DNA from: Vibrio sp. SCSIO 43136
GTDB lineage: Bacteria; Pseudomonadota; Gammaproteobacteria; Enterobacterales; Vibrionaceae
NCBI RefSeq assembly: GCF_023716565.1
Contig: NZ_CP071849.1
Location: 434,001-498,000, forward strand
DNA: 64,000 bases
Reading direction: 5' to 3'
Shown here piece after piece: positions 45,946 to 55,360 of this stretch (within the stretch, counting starts at the first letter, position 1; each line of letters starts with the position of its first letter). Both the position numbers and the translations under genes were made by a program. The notes beneath the pieces were generated by a model. The model worked only from the letters and a program-made list of their open reading frames with translations, was not told the origin of the DNA and did not search any database.

Positions 45946-48054
45946 TTAGTAGCATTGGCTGGTGATGGCATGTTTTGCTTTGTACCAATCGGTGTTTACT
46001 TGGCCGCCGGTCTGGGTGTACTCCGCAAATTTTGGATACGCATTGAGAATGTCGGTACGCTCTGTTGGCCACATCCACGCATCGTCGTAAATCATCAGTG
46101 CCCAAGGTAGGTTGTTGGCCGTTTTGAAGTATCGACCTGTTTGAGCATCACTGGTATCAGCACCAATGCCTTGGAACAAATTACCTTGGTCGAATTTCTC
46201 AGTGGGTGCTTGGTCTGCTAAATGTACTTCCCATTTACGTCCCGGTTTTTCAATAATACCGCTGCCGTGGTAGTAGCCTGGCGTTGCGAAGATAAACGGG
46301 TCATAAGGCATCGCTTGTAGTGATGAAGTATCCCCATCGAAACTCACATGAAGGTCAAACGCAAAGCTCATATCATTTCGACAACTGGCCTGCGTTCTAA
46401 AGTAGGAACATTGGTTAGTTTTGTGGTCGATTACATCATTGATGATCACAAAGCTTGCTTCGTTCATATCGCTTTCAAGGCCAGAATGGTTTTGCTGAAC
46501 ATCATTAACCATCAGTCTGGTCAAGCTAGTGTTCACATCGCTAGCAAGCACGTTAGGCAATCTCACAGCAAAGCCACTGTGATAATCTGCGCCCACCGCA
46601 GCAAGCTTGCCTGAAATGGTGGTCTTAGCGACGACGCCATCTTTCAACACCTCGGTCACTCGGTAACGAAGCACCACATCATTCATGTCGTAATCTGCGG
46701 TATAAGGCCAGTTATCTTCATAAGATAAAGTGACGTAACCTGATTCTGAAGGGAAGTGACGAACCGTGGTATTGGCTGCGGTGATGGTTAGAGCATGGTC
46801 TTCTACTTCACCAGAAGTAGCACCGCCTGTTGGCGCTAACCCCGTTTGTTGACTAAAACGGAAGCGGCTCCAAGTCGACCCCGCCACAGCATTAATGTCA
46901 GCGTTGAAAGGTAAGATGTTTTGCCCTTGTGATAGAAGTAAATCGTCAAAGATTTTTTCATTGGTTGGATCAAAGACACCATCTTGGTTCCAGTCAATCC
47001 ATGCGGATAGGTAACCTGAAGTCGAAGCATGAACAGTCACAATGGCATCTAATCCCGGCTCAATTGCTGTTACAAAGCCTACGCCATTTTCATCATCACT
47101 GGTGCCTGTGCTGTCATCACTGTTTGGCGCTATTTGTCCATCAGATTCGCCATCAGGTGCGGTCGTTCCTAACCAAGTCAGGTCATCAATTTGGTGGCGT
47201 GGGCCGTTGGATGCCAGTAAGGTTGCGTAGCTATCAGGTGCATCACCAAAATCGATGGTTGAGTCTTCATCGATGACAGGCGCATTGGCACAGCGAGCCC
47301 CATCGTTTTGGCTTGAGCTTGGTCCTGAAGCAAACAACACTGCTGGAACAACGCCAGAATCGATAATGGCTTGGCTACTTAGATCGATACGGTAAATCAA
47401 CCCATCTTGGTTTCTAGATAAGTAGTAATAGCCATTCACATCAAAATAGCCTGCGCCGAATGTGCCCGTTTCTCCGGTGTCTCCCACGTAGGTTGCAGCG
47501 CCATTGCTTGGATTAAATTCATACAGAGCGCCAGAGTTGTTATCCACACCATAGAGCTTGTCATTAACTGGGTTAAATGCCATGTCAGTGAGACTGACCG
47601 AACCAAAAGTGCTTAGTCGCTCCACAACTACTGTTGCGTTCGGATCGCTATCAAGCGGAGCAAGGTCAATGCGAAATAGCCCCTTACCACTGCGGTACAG
47701 GTAGTATTTGTGGTCAAACACATCACCGACATAGAAGGTGTGGTCGGTAGGTAATCCAGAAGTGTTGATGGTCTCGACTTGGAAGTCTTTACCCATGCGC
47801 ACAATTTGCTTGTTGGTGGTGTCATAGCCATAAATGTATCGGTCTGCTTCATCAAAGCCGAGCCCATTAATGTTGGAGCTGGTACCAGCATCCCCTTGCA
47901 ATAGGGACGATTGTCCAGTTACCAGGTTGACCCCATACACTTGTACAGGCTTTGACTGGAAGAGGTACGCCTTACTCGGGCAAGTATCAAATGGTGCTGC
48001 TATCACACTAGCGTGCGTCATGGCCAGTCCTAGTCCTATCCAATATTTGTTCAT
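45946..48054 (-). CDS. LruC domain-containing exported protein
   Basis: This 702-residue protein has a signal peptide (GLAMTHASVIAA). Residues of about 25-260 look like a DUF6923-type propeller with repeated YGVD/YGYD blocks. A GEVED-type segment follows (TGWIDWNQDG style, then GEVEDHALTI near residue 420). The C-terminal third starts LSYEDNWPYTADYDMNDVV, the hallmark of LruC domains. Proteins of this kind are secreted surface proteins of unknown role in marine Gammaproteobacteria. The small lipoprotein follows it in an operon. Confidence 0.8.
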   Translation of the reverse strand: MNKYWIGLGLAMTHASVIAAPFDTCPSKAYLFQSKPVQVYGVNLVTGQSSLLQGDAGTSSNINGLGFDEADRYIYGYDTTNKQIVRMGKDFQVETINTSGLPTDHTFYVGDVFDHKYYLYRSGKGLFRIDLAPLDSDPNATVVVERLSTFGSVSLTDMAFNPVNDKLYGVDNNSGALYEFNPSNGAATYVGDTGETGTFGAGYFDVNGYYYLSRNQDGLIYRIDLSSQAIIDSGVVPAVLFASGPSSSQNDGARCANAPVIDEDSTIDFGDAPDSYATLLASNGPRHQIDDLTWLGTTAPDGESDGQIAPNSDDSTGTSDDENGVGFVTAIEPGLDAIVTVHASTSGYLSAWIDWNQDGVFDPTNEKIFDDLLLSQGQNILPFNADINAVAGSTWSRFRFSQQTGLAPTGGATSGEVEDHALTITAANTTVRHFPSESGYVTLSYEDNWPYTADYDMNDVVLRYRVTEVLKDGVVAKTTISGKLAAVGADYHSGFAVRLPNVLASDVNTSLTRLMVNDVQQNHSGLESDMNEASFVIINDVIDHKTNQCSYFRTQASCRNDMSFAFDLHVSFDGDTSSLQAMPYDPFIFATPGYYHGSGIIEKPGRKWEVHLADQAPTEKFDQGNLFQGIGADTSDAQTGRYFKTANNLPWALMIYDDAWMWPTERTDILNAYPKFAEYTQTGGQVNTDWYKAKHAITSQCY

Positions 48055-48391
48055 AATCGTCCCCTAGTCATTGAAGTTTCACAGGGACTATTTCAATAGT
48101 TGTGCCAAAAATAAGCCATTGAATTATAAGGACATAATTTTGGGGGTTGTTGAGTGTTTCAATTTGATTGTCAGATTGAGAAGGGCAAGCACAATAGGTT
48201 TTTAAAGTTCACCTAATTGGACAATCTCTATATGAAATATATGGATGGGCTAAGCGAGTATTTTTGTGCACACTAAGACAATCGCTCAATGAGAAACTTC
48301 ACAAACAGTCTGCCTTGGTATATACCGTAAGAAGAGCAAGCAGTGCTCGATAACCACTTTTACTCACCAAATACATAGAAAGGAGCAATGA
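48055..48391. promoter_or_regulatory. Promoter region of the tna operon and the LruC gene
   Basis: This 337-bp gap holds no gene. It contains the divergent promoters. A TTTGTGCACAC segment near 48262-48274 resembles part of a CRP box but is not complete. AAAGGAG at 48379-48385 is the ribosome site of the tnaC leader. Confidence 0.5.
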
Positions 48392-48514
48392 ATGAATCAC
48401 TTCAAAGATTTGTCCAGATCTATGTACCTTAAGTGGCAGTCTTGTAGTTGGTTAACCCAGTCTGCATGGTACAACTTAGATCATATCCTCTCTTTCCGTC
48501 TCTCTGCTGAATAG
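48392..48514 (+). CDS. tnaC: TnaC-like tryptophanase leader peptide
   Basis: A 40-codon reading frame lies 117 bases before tnaA. It contains WYNLD at residues 26-30, which matches the W-x-N-x-D core of E. coli TnaC (Trp12, Asn14, Asp16). In E. coli this peptide stalls in the ribosome exit tunnel when tryptophan is present and blocks Rho. Here the chain ends FRLSAE and has no proline where E. coli has its critical last Pro24. AAAGGAG precedes the ATG with about 6 bases. A 14-codon frame starting at 48388 overlaps but has no Trp. Confidence 0.75.
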   Translation: MNHFKDLSRSMYLKWQSCSWLTQSAWYNLDHILSFRLSAE

Positions 48515-48631
48515 CACTCAGTTTTCAAATTAGGCAGTTTTGCCTGGATTCATTTTGCGATTAGGACACTTGGGGCACAGCCTCGCATGACTAGTTGCTC
48601 AAAAACTATTTGAAAATTAAGAGATTGAGCT

Positions 48632-50098
48632 ATGGAAAACTTTAAACACCTACCTGAACCATTCCGCATTCGTGTTGTGGAGCCAGTAAAACGCACCACC
48701 CGAGAATACCGTGAACACGCAATTCTAGAAGCGGGATTAAACCCATTCTTACTCGACAGTGATGATGTGTTTATTGATCTTTTGACCGACAGTGGTACAG
48801 GTTCTATCACTCAAGAGATGCAAGCGGCGATGTTCCGTGGTGATGAAGCCTACAGTGGTAGCCGCAGTTACTATGCACTGGCGAATGCCGTGCGAGAGAT
48901 CTTTGGCTACGAGCTAACCATCCCAACTCACCAAGGCCGTGGCGCTGAGCAAATTTACATTCCTGTGTTGATCAAAAAGCGTGAAAAAGAAAAGGGCTTG
49001 GATCGCACTAAGATGGTAGCTCTGTCTAACTACTTCTTCGATACCACTCAAGGACACACGCAAGTGAACTGCTGTGTTGCCAAGAACGTGTACAACGAAG
49101 ATGCATTCAACACCAGCATCAATGCTGACTTCAAAGGCAACTTCGATCTAGAAAAGCTAGAACAAGCCATCATCGACGCTGGCCCAGAAAACGTGCCATA
49201 CATAGTGTCTACCATTACTTGTAACTCGGCTGGTGGTCAGCCAGTCTCGATCGCTAACCTCAAAGCGACCTATGAGATTGCGCAAAAGTACGATATTCCA
49301 GTCATCATGGACTCTGCTCGCTACGCTGAGAACGCCTACTTTGTGCAGCAGCGCGAGCCGGGTTACCAAGATTGGACCATCGAACAGATCACCCGTGAGA
49401 CCTACAAATACGCTGATGGTCTAGCGATGTCTGCTAAGAAAGACGCCATGGTACAAATGGGTGGCCTGTTGTGCTTTAAAGACAACCGCTTTGAAGATAT
49501 CTATAACGAGTGTCGCACCTTATGTGTAGTACAAGAAGGGTTCCCAACCTATGGTGGCCTTGAAGGTGGTGCCATGGAACGCTTGGCGGTCGGTCTATAT
49601 GACGGTATGCGTCAAGACTGGCTTGAGTATCGAATTGGTCAGGTGCAATACCTTGTAGATGGCCTTGAGAAAATCGGTGTGGTTTGCCAGCAAGCGGGCG
49701 GTCACGCTGCGTTTGTTGATGCGGGTAAATTGCTCCCACACATCCCAGCCGATCAGTTTCCAGCCCATGCACTTGCTTGTGAGCTATATAAAGTCGCAGG
49801 TATTCGTGCGGTAGAAATCGGCTCACTACTGCTAGGCCGTGACCCAGCAACAGGCAAACAGCACCCATGTCCTGCCGAGCTACTGCGTCTAACTATCCCA
49901 CGAGCCACGTATACTCAAACCCATATGGATTTCATTATAGAAGCATTCGAAAAAGTGAAAGCCAACGCCCATAAGGTAAAAGGGGTAGAGTTTACCTACG
50001 AACCTGAAGTGCTACGCCACTTTACTGCAAGGTTTAAAGAAGCGCAGGATATTGAAGTAGCAAAGCCAAGTGAGAGTGTTGAGGCGTTGGAAGTTTAG
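48632..50098 (+). CDS. tnaA: Tryptophanase
   Basis: This 488-residue PLP enzyme splits L-tryptophan into indole, pyruvate and ammonia. The PLP lysine is Lys270 in MSAKKDAM, the same number as in E. coli. The start [20 protein letters not shown] and the end block [12 protein letters not shown] match the family. No tnaB permease follows; the next sequence is a terminator. Expression should depend on the tnaC leader. The C-terminus is about 15 residues longer than in E. coli. Confidence 0.95.
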   Translation: MENFKHLPEPFRIRVVEPVKRTTREYREHAILEAGLNPFLLDSDDVFIDLLTDSGTGSITQEMQAAMFRGDEAYSGSRSYYALANAVREIFGYELTIPTHQGRGAEQIYIPVLIKKREKEKGLDRTKMVALSNYFFDTTQGHTQVNCCVAKNVYNEDAFNTSINADFKGNFDLEKLEQAIIDAGPENVPYIVSTITCNSAGGQPVSIANLKATYEIAQKYDIPVIMDSARYAENAYFVQQREPGYQDWTIEQITRETYKYADGLAMSAKKDAMVQMGGLLCFKDNRFEDIYNECRTLCVVQEGFPTYGGLEGGAMERLAVGLYDGMRQDWLEYRIGQVQYLVDGLEKIGVVCQQAGGHAAFVDAGKLLPHIPADQFPAHALACELYKVAGIRAVEIGSLLLGRDPATGKQHPCPAELLRLTIPRATYTQTHMDFIIEAFEKVKANAHKVKGVEFTYEPEVLRHFTARFKEAQDIEVAKPSESVEALEV

Positions 50099-50564
50099 GT
50101 CTCAAGCTCGGCATCTCATCGCTAGGCTACTGATATGCAGTTAATGTTGAGTTATTAACTGGATTTATGTTGCGATAGTGGCTTTCTTGATCGGTCGTGA
50201 TGGAAATTGTGGCCGATTTTTTGTGTTTGAGTTTTCACGGAAAGCTCTCAGGTTTGTTGGAGGTTATGGAGTAGCGAACCCAAATACCTTTTACATTTCT
50301 GCCCCGAAAAGAGTTACGCCTCGAAGTTCAAACAATGATGTTCAGTTAACTTTGATATACAAAAGTATAGAGAGGCAAAATGGCCCTTTCTTGGCTGGAG
50401 ATATATGATGGATGCTCTTGAAAGTGGCTTGGCTTGTTACTGTCACCAGCGCCAAAATGAAGGCAAAACCCAATAAAATGGGGAGTGGTGCAAAGATATG
50501 AATGTTAATTGTGTGTTAAATTCAACGTGGTGTGTCCATTAAAATATATAAGGAGCGTGTATTA
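50099..50564. other. Intergenic region after tnaA
   Basis: The first 125 bases include the tnaA terminator at 50190-50222. Nothing convincing is coded in the remaining 340 bases. A 76-codon frame crosses the terminator and is rejected. The ribosome site AGGAG at 50551-50555 belongs to the next gene. Confidence 0.6.
50190..50222 (+). terminator. Rho-independent terminator of tnaA
   Basis: ATCGGTC pairs with GGCCGAT (one G-T pair) around a 14-base loop and is followed by T6. Confidence 0.7.
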
Positions 50565-51413
50565 ATGTTGCGTCTTTTGCCATTTTTAGCGCTGGTGCTT
50601 TGGGTCAATGTGGCCTACGCCAAACTGATGCCGAAAGAAGAGTATCAAGCGTTGAGCCAAGAAGAACAGGAAAGTTATCTTCAACAAAGATTTGAGTTTT
50701 ATGATAAAGCCATCAAAGGGGACCCTAAGGCTCAAATGTCGATGTATTCCATCAAACGTTATTACCAACAAAAAGAAGATGCAGAAGTTTGGTTGCGCAA
50801 GTCTGCTGCACAAGAATATCCACAAGCTCTCTATGTTCTAGGAACACATTTTTATATTGATGATCCGATACAGTCCCTTTACTGGCTCGAAAAAAGCTAT
50901 GTGGCTGGCCATCATATTGCCGCAATTGACATCACAAGGCTTTACCTAGCTCTTGAAGATGAACATAAATCTTCCCTTTGGCATAGAAAAATTGAATACC
51001 GTTTTGCAAAACAGAAAGTAAAACTCAAAGATGAAGATTTTGTGGCGATCGCGAAGCTATCTCTTGATGTTGGGCGATATCATTTGGCGATGATCCAGTA
51101 CGAAAACCTAATAGAAAGAGAGATCCATTTTTTTGCTGATGATTATCGTGACTCTGTCTATGGCCTGTTCGGGTTAGGTCCAGAATCGATTCCCATAGTT
51201 CTATACGATGGCGTTGGGCTTTCTGATATCGATAAAATGACGCATTCAGTGGAAGAGCGAAAACTGGTCAATAAAATTGTTGCCATGCGCACCGAGCGAA
51301 TGAAACAGAGTGAAGAATACCAACGTTACGCGACGAACATTCGCCAACTGCATAAATCATGTCCGTCTGATACCCATTGTAAGGTGCTTAGCGACCTGAT
51401 GAAAAAGCTATAG
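50565..51413 (+). CDS. Exported protein with Sel1-like helical repeats
   Basis: This 282-residue protein has a signal peptide (LLPFLALVLWVNVAYA). Helical repeats of the Sel1/TPR type follow, for example AEVWLRKSAAQEYPQALYVL and QSLYWLEKSYVAGHHIAAID. Such repeats bind partner proteins. The C-terminus has a short cysteine pair (HKSCPSDTHCKVL). AGGAG lies 9 bases before the ATG at 50565; an ATT-rich extension from 50532 is less likely. No operon partner is seen. Confidence 0.7.
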   Translation: MLRLLPFLALVLWVNVAYAKLMPKEEYQALSQEEQESYLQQRFEFYDKAIKGDPKAQMSMYSIKRYYQQKEDAEVWLRKSAAQEYPQALYVLGTHFYIDDPIQSLYWLEKSYVAGHHIAAIDITRLYLALEDEHKSSLWHRKIEYRFAKQKVKLKDEDFVAIAKLSLDVGRYHLAMIQYENLIEREIHFFADDYRDSVYGLFGLGPESIPIVLYDGVGLSDIDKMTHSVEERKLVNKIVAMRTERMKQSEEYQRYATNIRQLHKSCPSDTHCKVLSDLMKKL

Positions 51414-51581
51414 CGTAGATTTAGGGTGTTCAGCGACGTGTTACTTATGGGTGACGTAACATGTCTTTGCCCCAATATGAGTTTTAAATACTATTTTAAT
51501 CAATAAGCAATTCTAATACGAACAAGCCTTGCGATGAATGCGAGGCTCACAAGCGACTGGATTTTTACCACTAAATCAGAA

Positions 51582-51752
51582 TTATGGTATACAGCATCGT
51601 TTATATTTCTTACCACTGCCGCATGGGCAAGGTTCGTTTCTTCCAACTTTTTTACGTTCTATCTGCGGCTGCTTACCAAAGGAAATTTTTCTTACGTCTT
51701 CTTTGTGATGCTCTGGTGAAATAGGCTTTAGATCCGCAACTAAACTATCCAT
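51582..51752 (-). pseudogene. SEC-C zinc-motif protein, short or 5'-truncated
   Basis: This minus-strand frame codes 56 residues and ends [16 protein letters not shown] plus two residues, the full SEC-C zinc motif (C-x-C-x8-C-C) found at the end of SecA, YchJ and small proteins. An in-frame TAG lies 7 codons before the first Met, and no good ribosome site precedes it. Family members are usually longer, so it is probably the 3' remnant of a gene, though a small functional protein cannot be ruled out. Confidence 0.6.
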
Positions 51753-51786
51753 CTCATCTGATTGGCTCCACTAGAATGATTTAATA

Positions 51787-51798
51787 AGGACAGGCACC
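51787..51798 (+). repeat. Single copy of the GGGACAGACACC repeat
   Basis: AGGACAGGCACC differs by two bases from the reference 12-mer of the 8614-8743 cluster. Confidence 0.6.
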
Positions 51799-51921
51799 AC
51801 AATTTTGCACAAGTAAATGTCCACATAAATTAAAAGGTTTTTATATAAAAGTTAGATGTCAAGCAGGTAAAGAGAAGAATTAATTTTCTACCATTACCCT
51901 AGTAAATTTAAGGAGCTTGAC

Positions 51922-54540
51922 ATGAAACTGGTTGTTATCTTATCCGCTATCCTACTGATGGCTGGCTGTGCGAGCAGTACCGTAACGAGTACTTCATATT
52001 CAGGATCTTCTGGCAGTGGGCTTCAGCCTTTGCCGAAAGACGCAGAGTTTGGTCCAATCCCTGAAAACTATCAGCCAGAGGTTGAAGCGTATGTCAGGCA
52101 GAACGTTTCTCATCCGGATCGGCTTGAAATTAACTTCAAGAAGATGCGGAAATTCTACACAAACAGCGCTTGGTCTGGAGAGATAGAATGGTATGACTGG
52201 GTACTGGAAATAGAGGTCAATAAAGCTTCTATATACCGATTATTTAGTGCAGACAGTGATGAGTTTGAACCATGGTATATTCGATTTCACGATGGAAAAA
52301 TACTCGAATCCTACTCACGTGAAGATTACTTCTCGGTCAAAAAGAAGCGTAGGGTAAAGATTTACCGACCGGAAAATGAGGCTTATCCAGATTCAGTAAC
52401 TCGCTGTTTAGAGCAAGATGAACCGTTATGTATTGAATCCTCTATTGCGTCCAACTCAAATATCATCAGTCAGAAAAACCGGCAACATAGTCTGTTGTAC
52501 TGGACTGTTGACGGTCAGGCTCCCAAAGTCACTGCTTGGCTGCTAGATAATCATCCGTGGAGTGAGAGTGACCAGCATGATGCGCTGAGCCTGGCGTTAA
52601 AGAAAGATGACCTGGTGTCGTATCGCATCCTGAAGAAAAACGAAAAACCAAATTTTTCGGATCTTGAACTAGCCATTGGTTCGGGTGCAGCCAAGGTTGC
52701 TACAAGCCTTGTAGAGGAGCTTTCAACGTTAAGTATTGAGCAGAAGCAATCTGCACTTCTATTGGCAACAGAAGGGGCGCAGCCTGCACTAGTTAAGTCC
52801 ATGCTTACACGTGGCTATCCAGCTTATATCGAAGAATCATTAACCCTTCAGCCGCTGACAAAAGCAATCGAAATGGATGACTCAGTAATAGCGATTGCTA
52901 TGCTGAAGAGCATGCCTCCTCCTAGCGTCGATCGCCTAAATGCCCTTTACACTGAGGCACTGATGACTGGGAAATCCCAAGAGTACCAGAACTATCTTAG
53001 GTCAGAGGGAGCGCAGTTAAGCCCGTATCAGGACAAACAGGGTAACAACCTGCTCGGTATAGCGCTACTTAACAATAAAATAGAGAGGCTGGAAGAGTTT
53101 ATTCTAGCTGGCGTTGACCCGTCTCATATCAATGCTCAGGGGGATACACTGGTTCACCTTGCAGCTGGAAGCTCTAAAACGGCCAGATACATTGCCGACT
53201 TGGTCGCACAAGGGGCAAACCCATTTAAGAAAAATCTCAAAGGAGAAACGCCTTTTGATGTGGCGTTAAAAAACGAAAACCTGGCAGTGTCTAAAACACT
53301 AGCTCCTTTCTATATTGCAGCAGGTGGGTATGAGAAAGAGATTGAACAGTTCTTAGACCTTTTAATCAAAAAGCGCTCTCGTGAAACTGGTAAGTACATT
53401 CGTATGGCAGGTGTCTCTCCAGATATGAAGATTGGTCCATACCAGCGCCCGATGATTGTGTACGCTATAGCGATTGATTCAGGCAGTGATGTGGTTGAGT
53501 CCATTTTGAACGCAGGAGGTAACCCTGATGTTTACACTGGCCTCGCAGAAACTCCAACTCCCGCTTTGTATGCAGCGAGCCTGAGAAGACGCTATGGGTA
53601 TTTCTACGTTTTACATGAGGCAGGGGCGGACTTCAATATACCGGGTGGTGATGAAGGGTTTACTGTGATGGATTGGTTCTTTGAGTATCACGCTGATAAA
53701 GAGTCAAAGTATGAAATATATGAGATGGGGGGTAGGGCGAACTACTACCGATCAATTGAATCAACTATATTCCCAGACTCATCTCCTCCGGTATTTGATG
53801 CAGCAGCATTTATGGAGTCGGTCAGACAGGATGCGCAGAAAATCAATGAACATAACCAGTATTGGCAGAAAAAACAGCGAGAGCAACAGGCCAGAATTCA
53901 GGCTGAGCTGGAGCAAAAAATAGCAGCCAGAAACAAGTCGCTCAATGTACAGAGGCAAGAGAACAACATCAGTCCCACTAAGACAATGGCTAAGCCTGAG
54001 TTTGATATCACCAAATACACGGTGACAGCAAAAGCAGGTAGTCCTAAAGTGATGGTTACTGACGGTTTTAGTCAGTCCAGAAAAAACGAAAAGCAGCTCT
54101 CTTCAAACACGTTAATTGCAAATCAGCAAAGTCTGGTCTGGACAGGTAATACCCGTGGCGGAGAAACACAACATACGGGTACTTTTAGAAAAAATGACTC
54201 GCAGGTAGGGGAATGCGCCATCCGAAACTTGGAAGTGAAGTATGAGGTTTCTCACTTCATGGGGGAACCGTTTGTCGGTGGTTCTCACAAAGTAGATGAT
54301 GCAGCCAACAGTTGTCTGACGGAGAACTACGGTACAACTTTCAGCGGACTGGAGTTTTGGTTGATCATCAATAATCAAGGGAATACTGGATACGTGAGAC
54401 ACAGTTCTGGGTCTCCGGACTGGGATCAGTTTATCTGTGGGTTTAACGGAAAGCAAAAGACAGGTTGTTTGTCCGAAGAGCAGGCAAAACAGATGCTAAA
54501 AGGGGCCTCTGTTACGGGGTATGTCTGGTCTCACCGTTAG
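51922..54540 (+). CDS. Large lipoprotein with ankyrin-like repeats
   Basis: This 872-residue lipoprotein has the lipobox MAGC (residues 12-15) and a Ser/Thr/Gly linker. The N-terminal domain of about 150 residues is unrecognised. Ankyrin-like repeats follow across about residues 195-600, with units such as GNNLLGIALLNNKIERLEEF, GDTLVHLAAGSSKTARYIAD and ANPFKKNLKGETPFDVALKN. A charged Gln-rich coiled coil lies around 640-680 (YWQKKQREQQARIQAELEQK). The last 120 residues have four cysteines. It would sit in the periplasm or on the surface and bind proteins. It stands alone with its own terminator. Confidence 0.78.
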   Translation: MKLVVILSAILLMAGCASSTVTSTSYSGSSGSGLQPLPKDAEFGPIPENYQPEVEAYVRQNVSHPDRLEINFKKMRKFYTNSAWSGEIEWYDWVLEIEVNKASIYRLFSADSDEFEPWYIRFHDGKILESYSREDYFSVKKKRRVKIYRPENEAYPDSVTRCLEQDEPLCIESSIASNSNIISQKNRQHSLLYWTVDGQAPKVTAWLLDNHPWSESDQHDALSLALKKDDLVSYRILKKNEKPNFSDLELAIGSGAAKVATSLVEELSTLSIEQKQSALLLATEGAQPALVKSMLTRGYPAYIEESLTLQPLTKAIEMDDSVIAIAMLKSMPPPSVDRLNALYTEALMTGKSQEYQNYLRSEGAQLSPYQDKQGNNLLGIALLNNKIERLEEFILAGVDPSHINAQGDTLVHLAAGSSKTARYIADLVAQGANPFKKNLKGETPFDVALKNENLAVSKTLAPFYIAAGGYEKEIEQFLDLLIKKRSRETGKYIRMAGVSPDMKIGPYQRPMIVYAIAIDSGSDVVESILNAGGNPDVYTGLAETPTPALYAASLRRRYGYFYVLHEAGADFNIPGGDEGFTVMDWFFEYHADKESKYEIYEMGGRANYYRSIESTIFPDSSPPVFDAAAFMESVRQDAQKINEHNQYWQKKQREQQARIQAELEQKIAARNKSLNVQRQENNISPTKTMAKPEFDITKYTVTAKAGSPKVMVTDGFSQSRKNEKQLSSNTLIANQQSLVWTGNTRGGETQHTGTFRKNDSQVGECAIRNLEVKYEVSHFMGEPFVGGSHKVDDAANSCLTENYGTTFSGLEFWLIINNQGNTGYVRHSSGSPDWDQFICGFNGKQKTGCLSEEQAKQMLKGASVTGYVWSHR

Positions 54541-54546
54541 TTATTG

Positions 54547-54568
54547 GCCCTGGGTGTTCCAGGGCTTT
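54547..54568 (+). terminator. Terminator of the ankyrin lipoprotein gene
   Basis: GCCCTGG pairs with CCAGGGC around GTGTT and is followed by a short TTT run, 6 bases past the stop. Confidence 0.65.
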
Positions 54569-54638
54569 CCTAATACGCATCGAATAAAATCCGAGCAAAT
54601 AGTTTGAATCTCTCAGACAATTATTCAAAAAGTTATTC

Positions 54639-54650
54639 AGGACAGACACC
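54639..54650 (+). repeat. Single copy of the GGGACAGACACC repeat
   Basis: AGGACAGACACC differs by one base from the reference. The flank TTATTCAG...CCAAAA is shared with the eroded copy at 59765-59776. Confidence 0.65.
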
Positions 54651-54792
54651 AAAACTGAATTTTTTAACCTACCGAAGAAACGTGTTCTCTGTTAGAGTCA
54701 CCGCCAACTACGCTATTGAATAAAGACACCCTCAGATCGTATGTGATCGATGGACTTTTATTCACTTTTAGAACTCATTTTAGGAATCCCTA

Positions 54793-55272
54793 GTGACTAA
54801 CAACGAAATTTTACGTCGTATCCAACATGCGTTAAACCTTAAAAACGCACAGATAATAAAAGCTTTCGGGCAGGCTGAAGTCACTGTGGCTCACGATAAA
54901 GTGGCAAACTGGTTAAAAGATGAAAGCGACAAATCTTGCGTTAAGATGAAGGATCAAGAGTTAGCGGTATTCTTAAATGGCTTTATTAACCTCAAGCGAG
55001 GCAAAAAAGACGGCGAGCAACCTAAGCCAGAAGTCTCGTTGACCAACAACATGATCTTCATGAAGCTACGTATTGCGCTAGACATGAAAGCAGAAGATGT
55101 GCTGGACGTATTAGAAGTGGTTGGTATTAGTTTAAGTAAATACGAAATTGGCGCGTATTTCCGCAAGCCAAACAACAAAAACTACAAACAGTGTGAAGAC
55201 CAACTGTTGTGCGACTTCTTAAATGGTGTGCAGTTTACCAATCGTCCCGACTCTCAAGAGTTTGCTGGGTAA
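54793..55272 (+). CDS. DUF1456-family protein (YehS type)
   Basis: This 159-residue protein has two copies of the DUF1456 domain: TNNEILRRIQHALNLKNAQI at the start and LTNNMIFMKLRIALDMKAED from about residue 80. Both halves have a Lys/Asp-rich second part (ANWLKDE and GAYFRKP). The GTG start gives the usual family N-terminus. The function is unknown. A bidirectional terminator follows. Confidence 0.85.
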   Translation: MTNNEILRRIQHALNLKNAQIIKAFGQAEVTVAHDKVANWLKDESDKSCVKMKDQELAVFLNGFINLKRGKKDGEQPKPEVSLTNNMIFMKLRIALDMKAEDVLDVLEVVGISLSKYEIGAYFRKPNNKNYKQCEDQLLCDFLNGVQFTNRPDSQEFAG

Positions 55273-55302
55273 TTCTTATCTCGAATCTAACGTGTAATTG
55301 AC

Positions 55303-55341
55303 TAAAAAAGCGAGAGCCATTTCATTTGGCTACTCGCTTTT
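55303..55341. terminator. Bidirectional terminator between convergent genes
   Basis: GCGAG-AGCCA pairs with TGGCT-A-CTCGC with one bulge. A6 precedes and T4 follows, so it can end both the DUF1456 gene and the convergent lipoprotein gene. Confidence 0.75.
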
Positions 55342-55360
55342 ATCACGTTGAAGATCGATA

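Larger units (their letters stand above)
51414..51921. other. Intergenic region with SEC-C remnant and repeat
   Basis: The 508-bp gap holds a short minus-strand SEC-C gene or gene remnant (51582-51752) and a single GGGACAGGCACC-like repeat at 51787-51798. Otherwise nothing is seen. Confidence 0.6.

Noticed and set aside
45932..46105. N-terminal extension of the small lipoprotein
   Set aside because: It overlaps the LruC gene and would bury the lipoprotein signal, which starts cleanly at 45931.
48388..48432. 14-codon leader frame overlapping tnaC
   Set aside because: It begins only 2 bases after the ribosome site and contains no tryptophan; the 48392 frame has the WxNxD core.
50178..50408. 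76-codon plus-strand frame after tnaA
   Set aside because: It runs through the tnaA terminator hairpin at 50190-50222, lacks a ribosome site and has no recognisable protein features.
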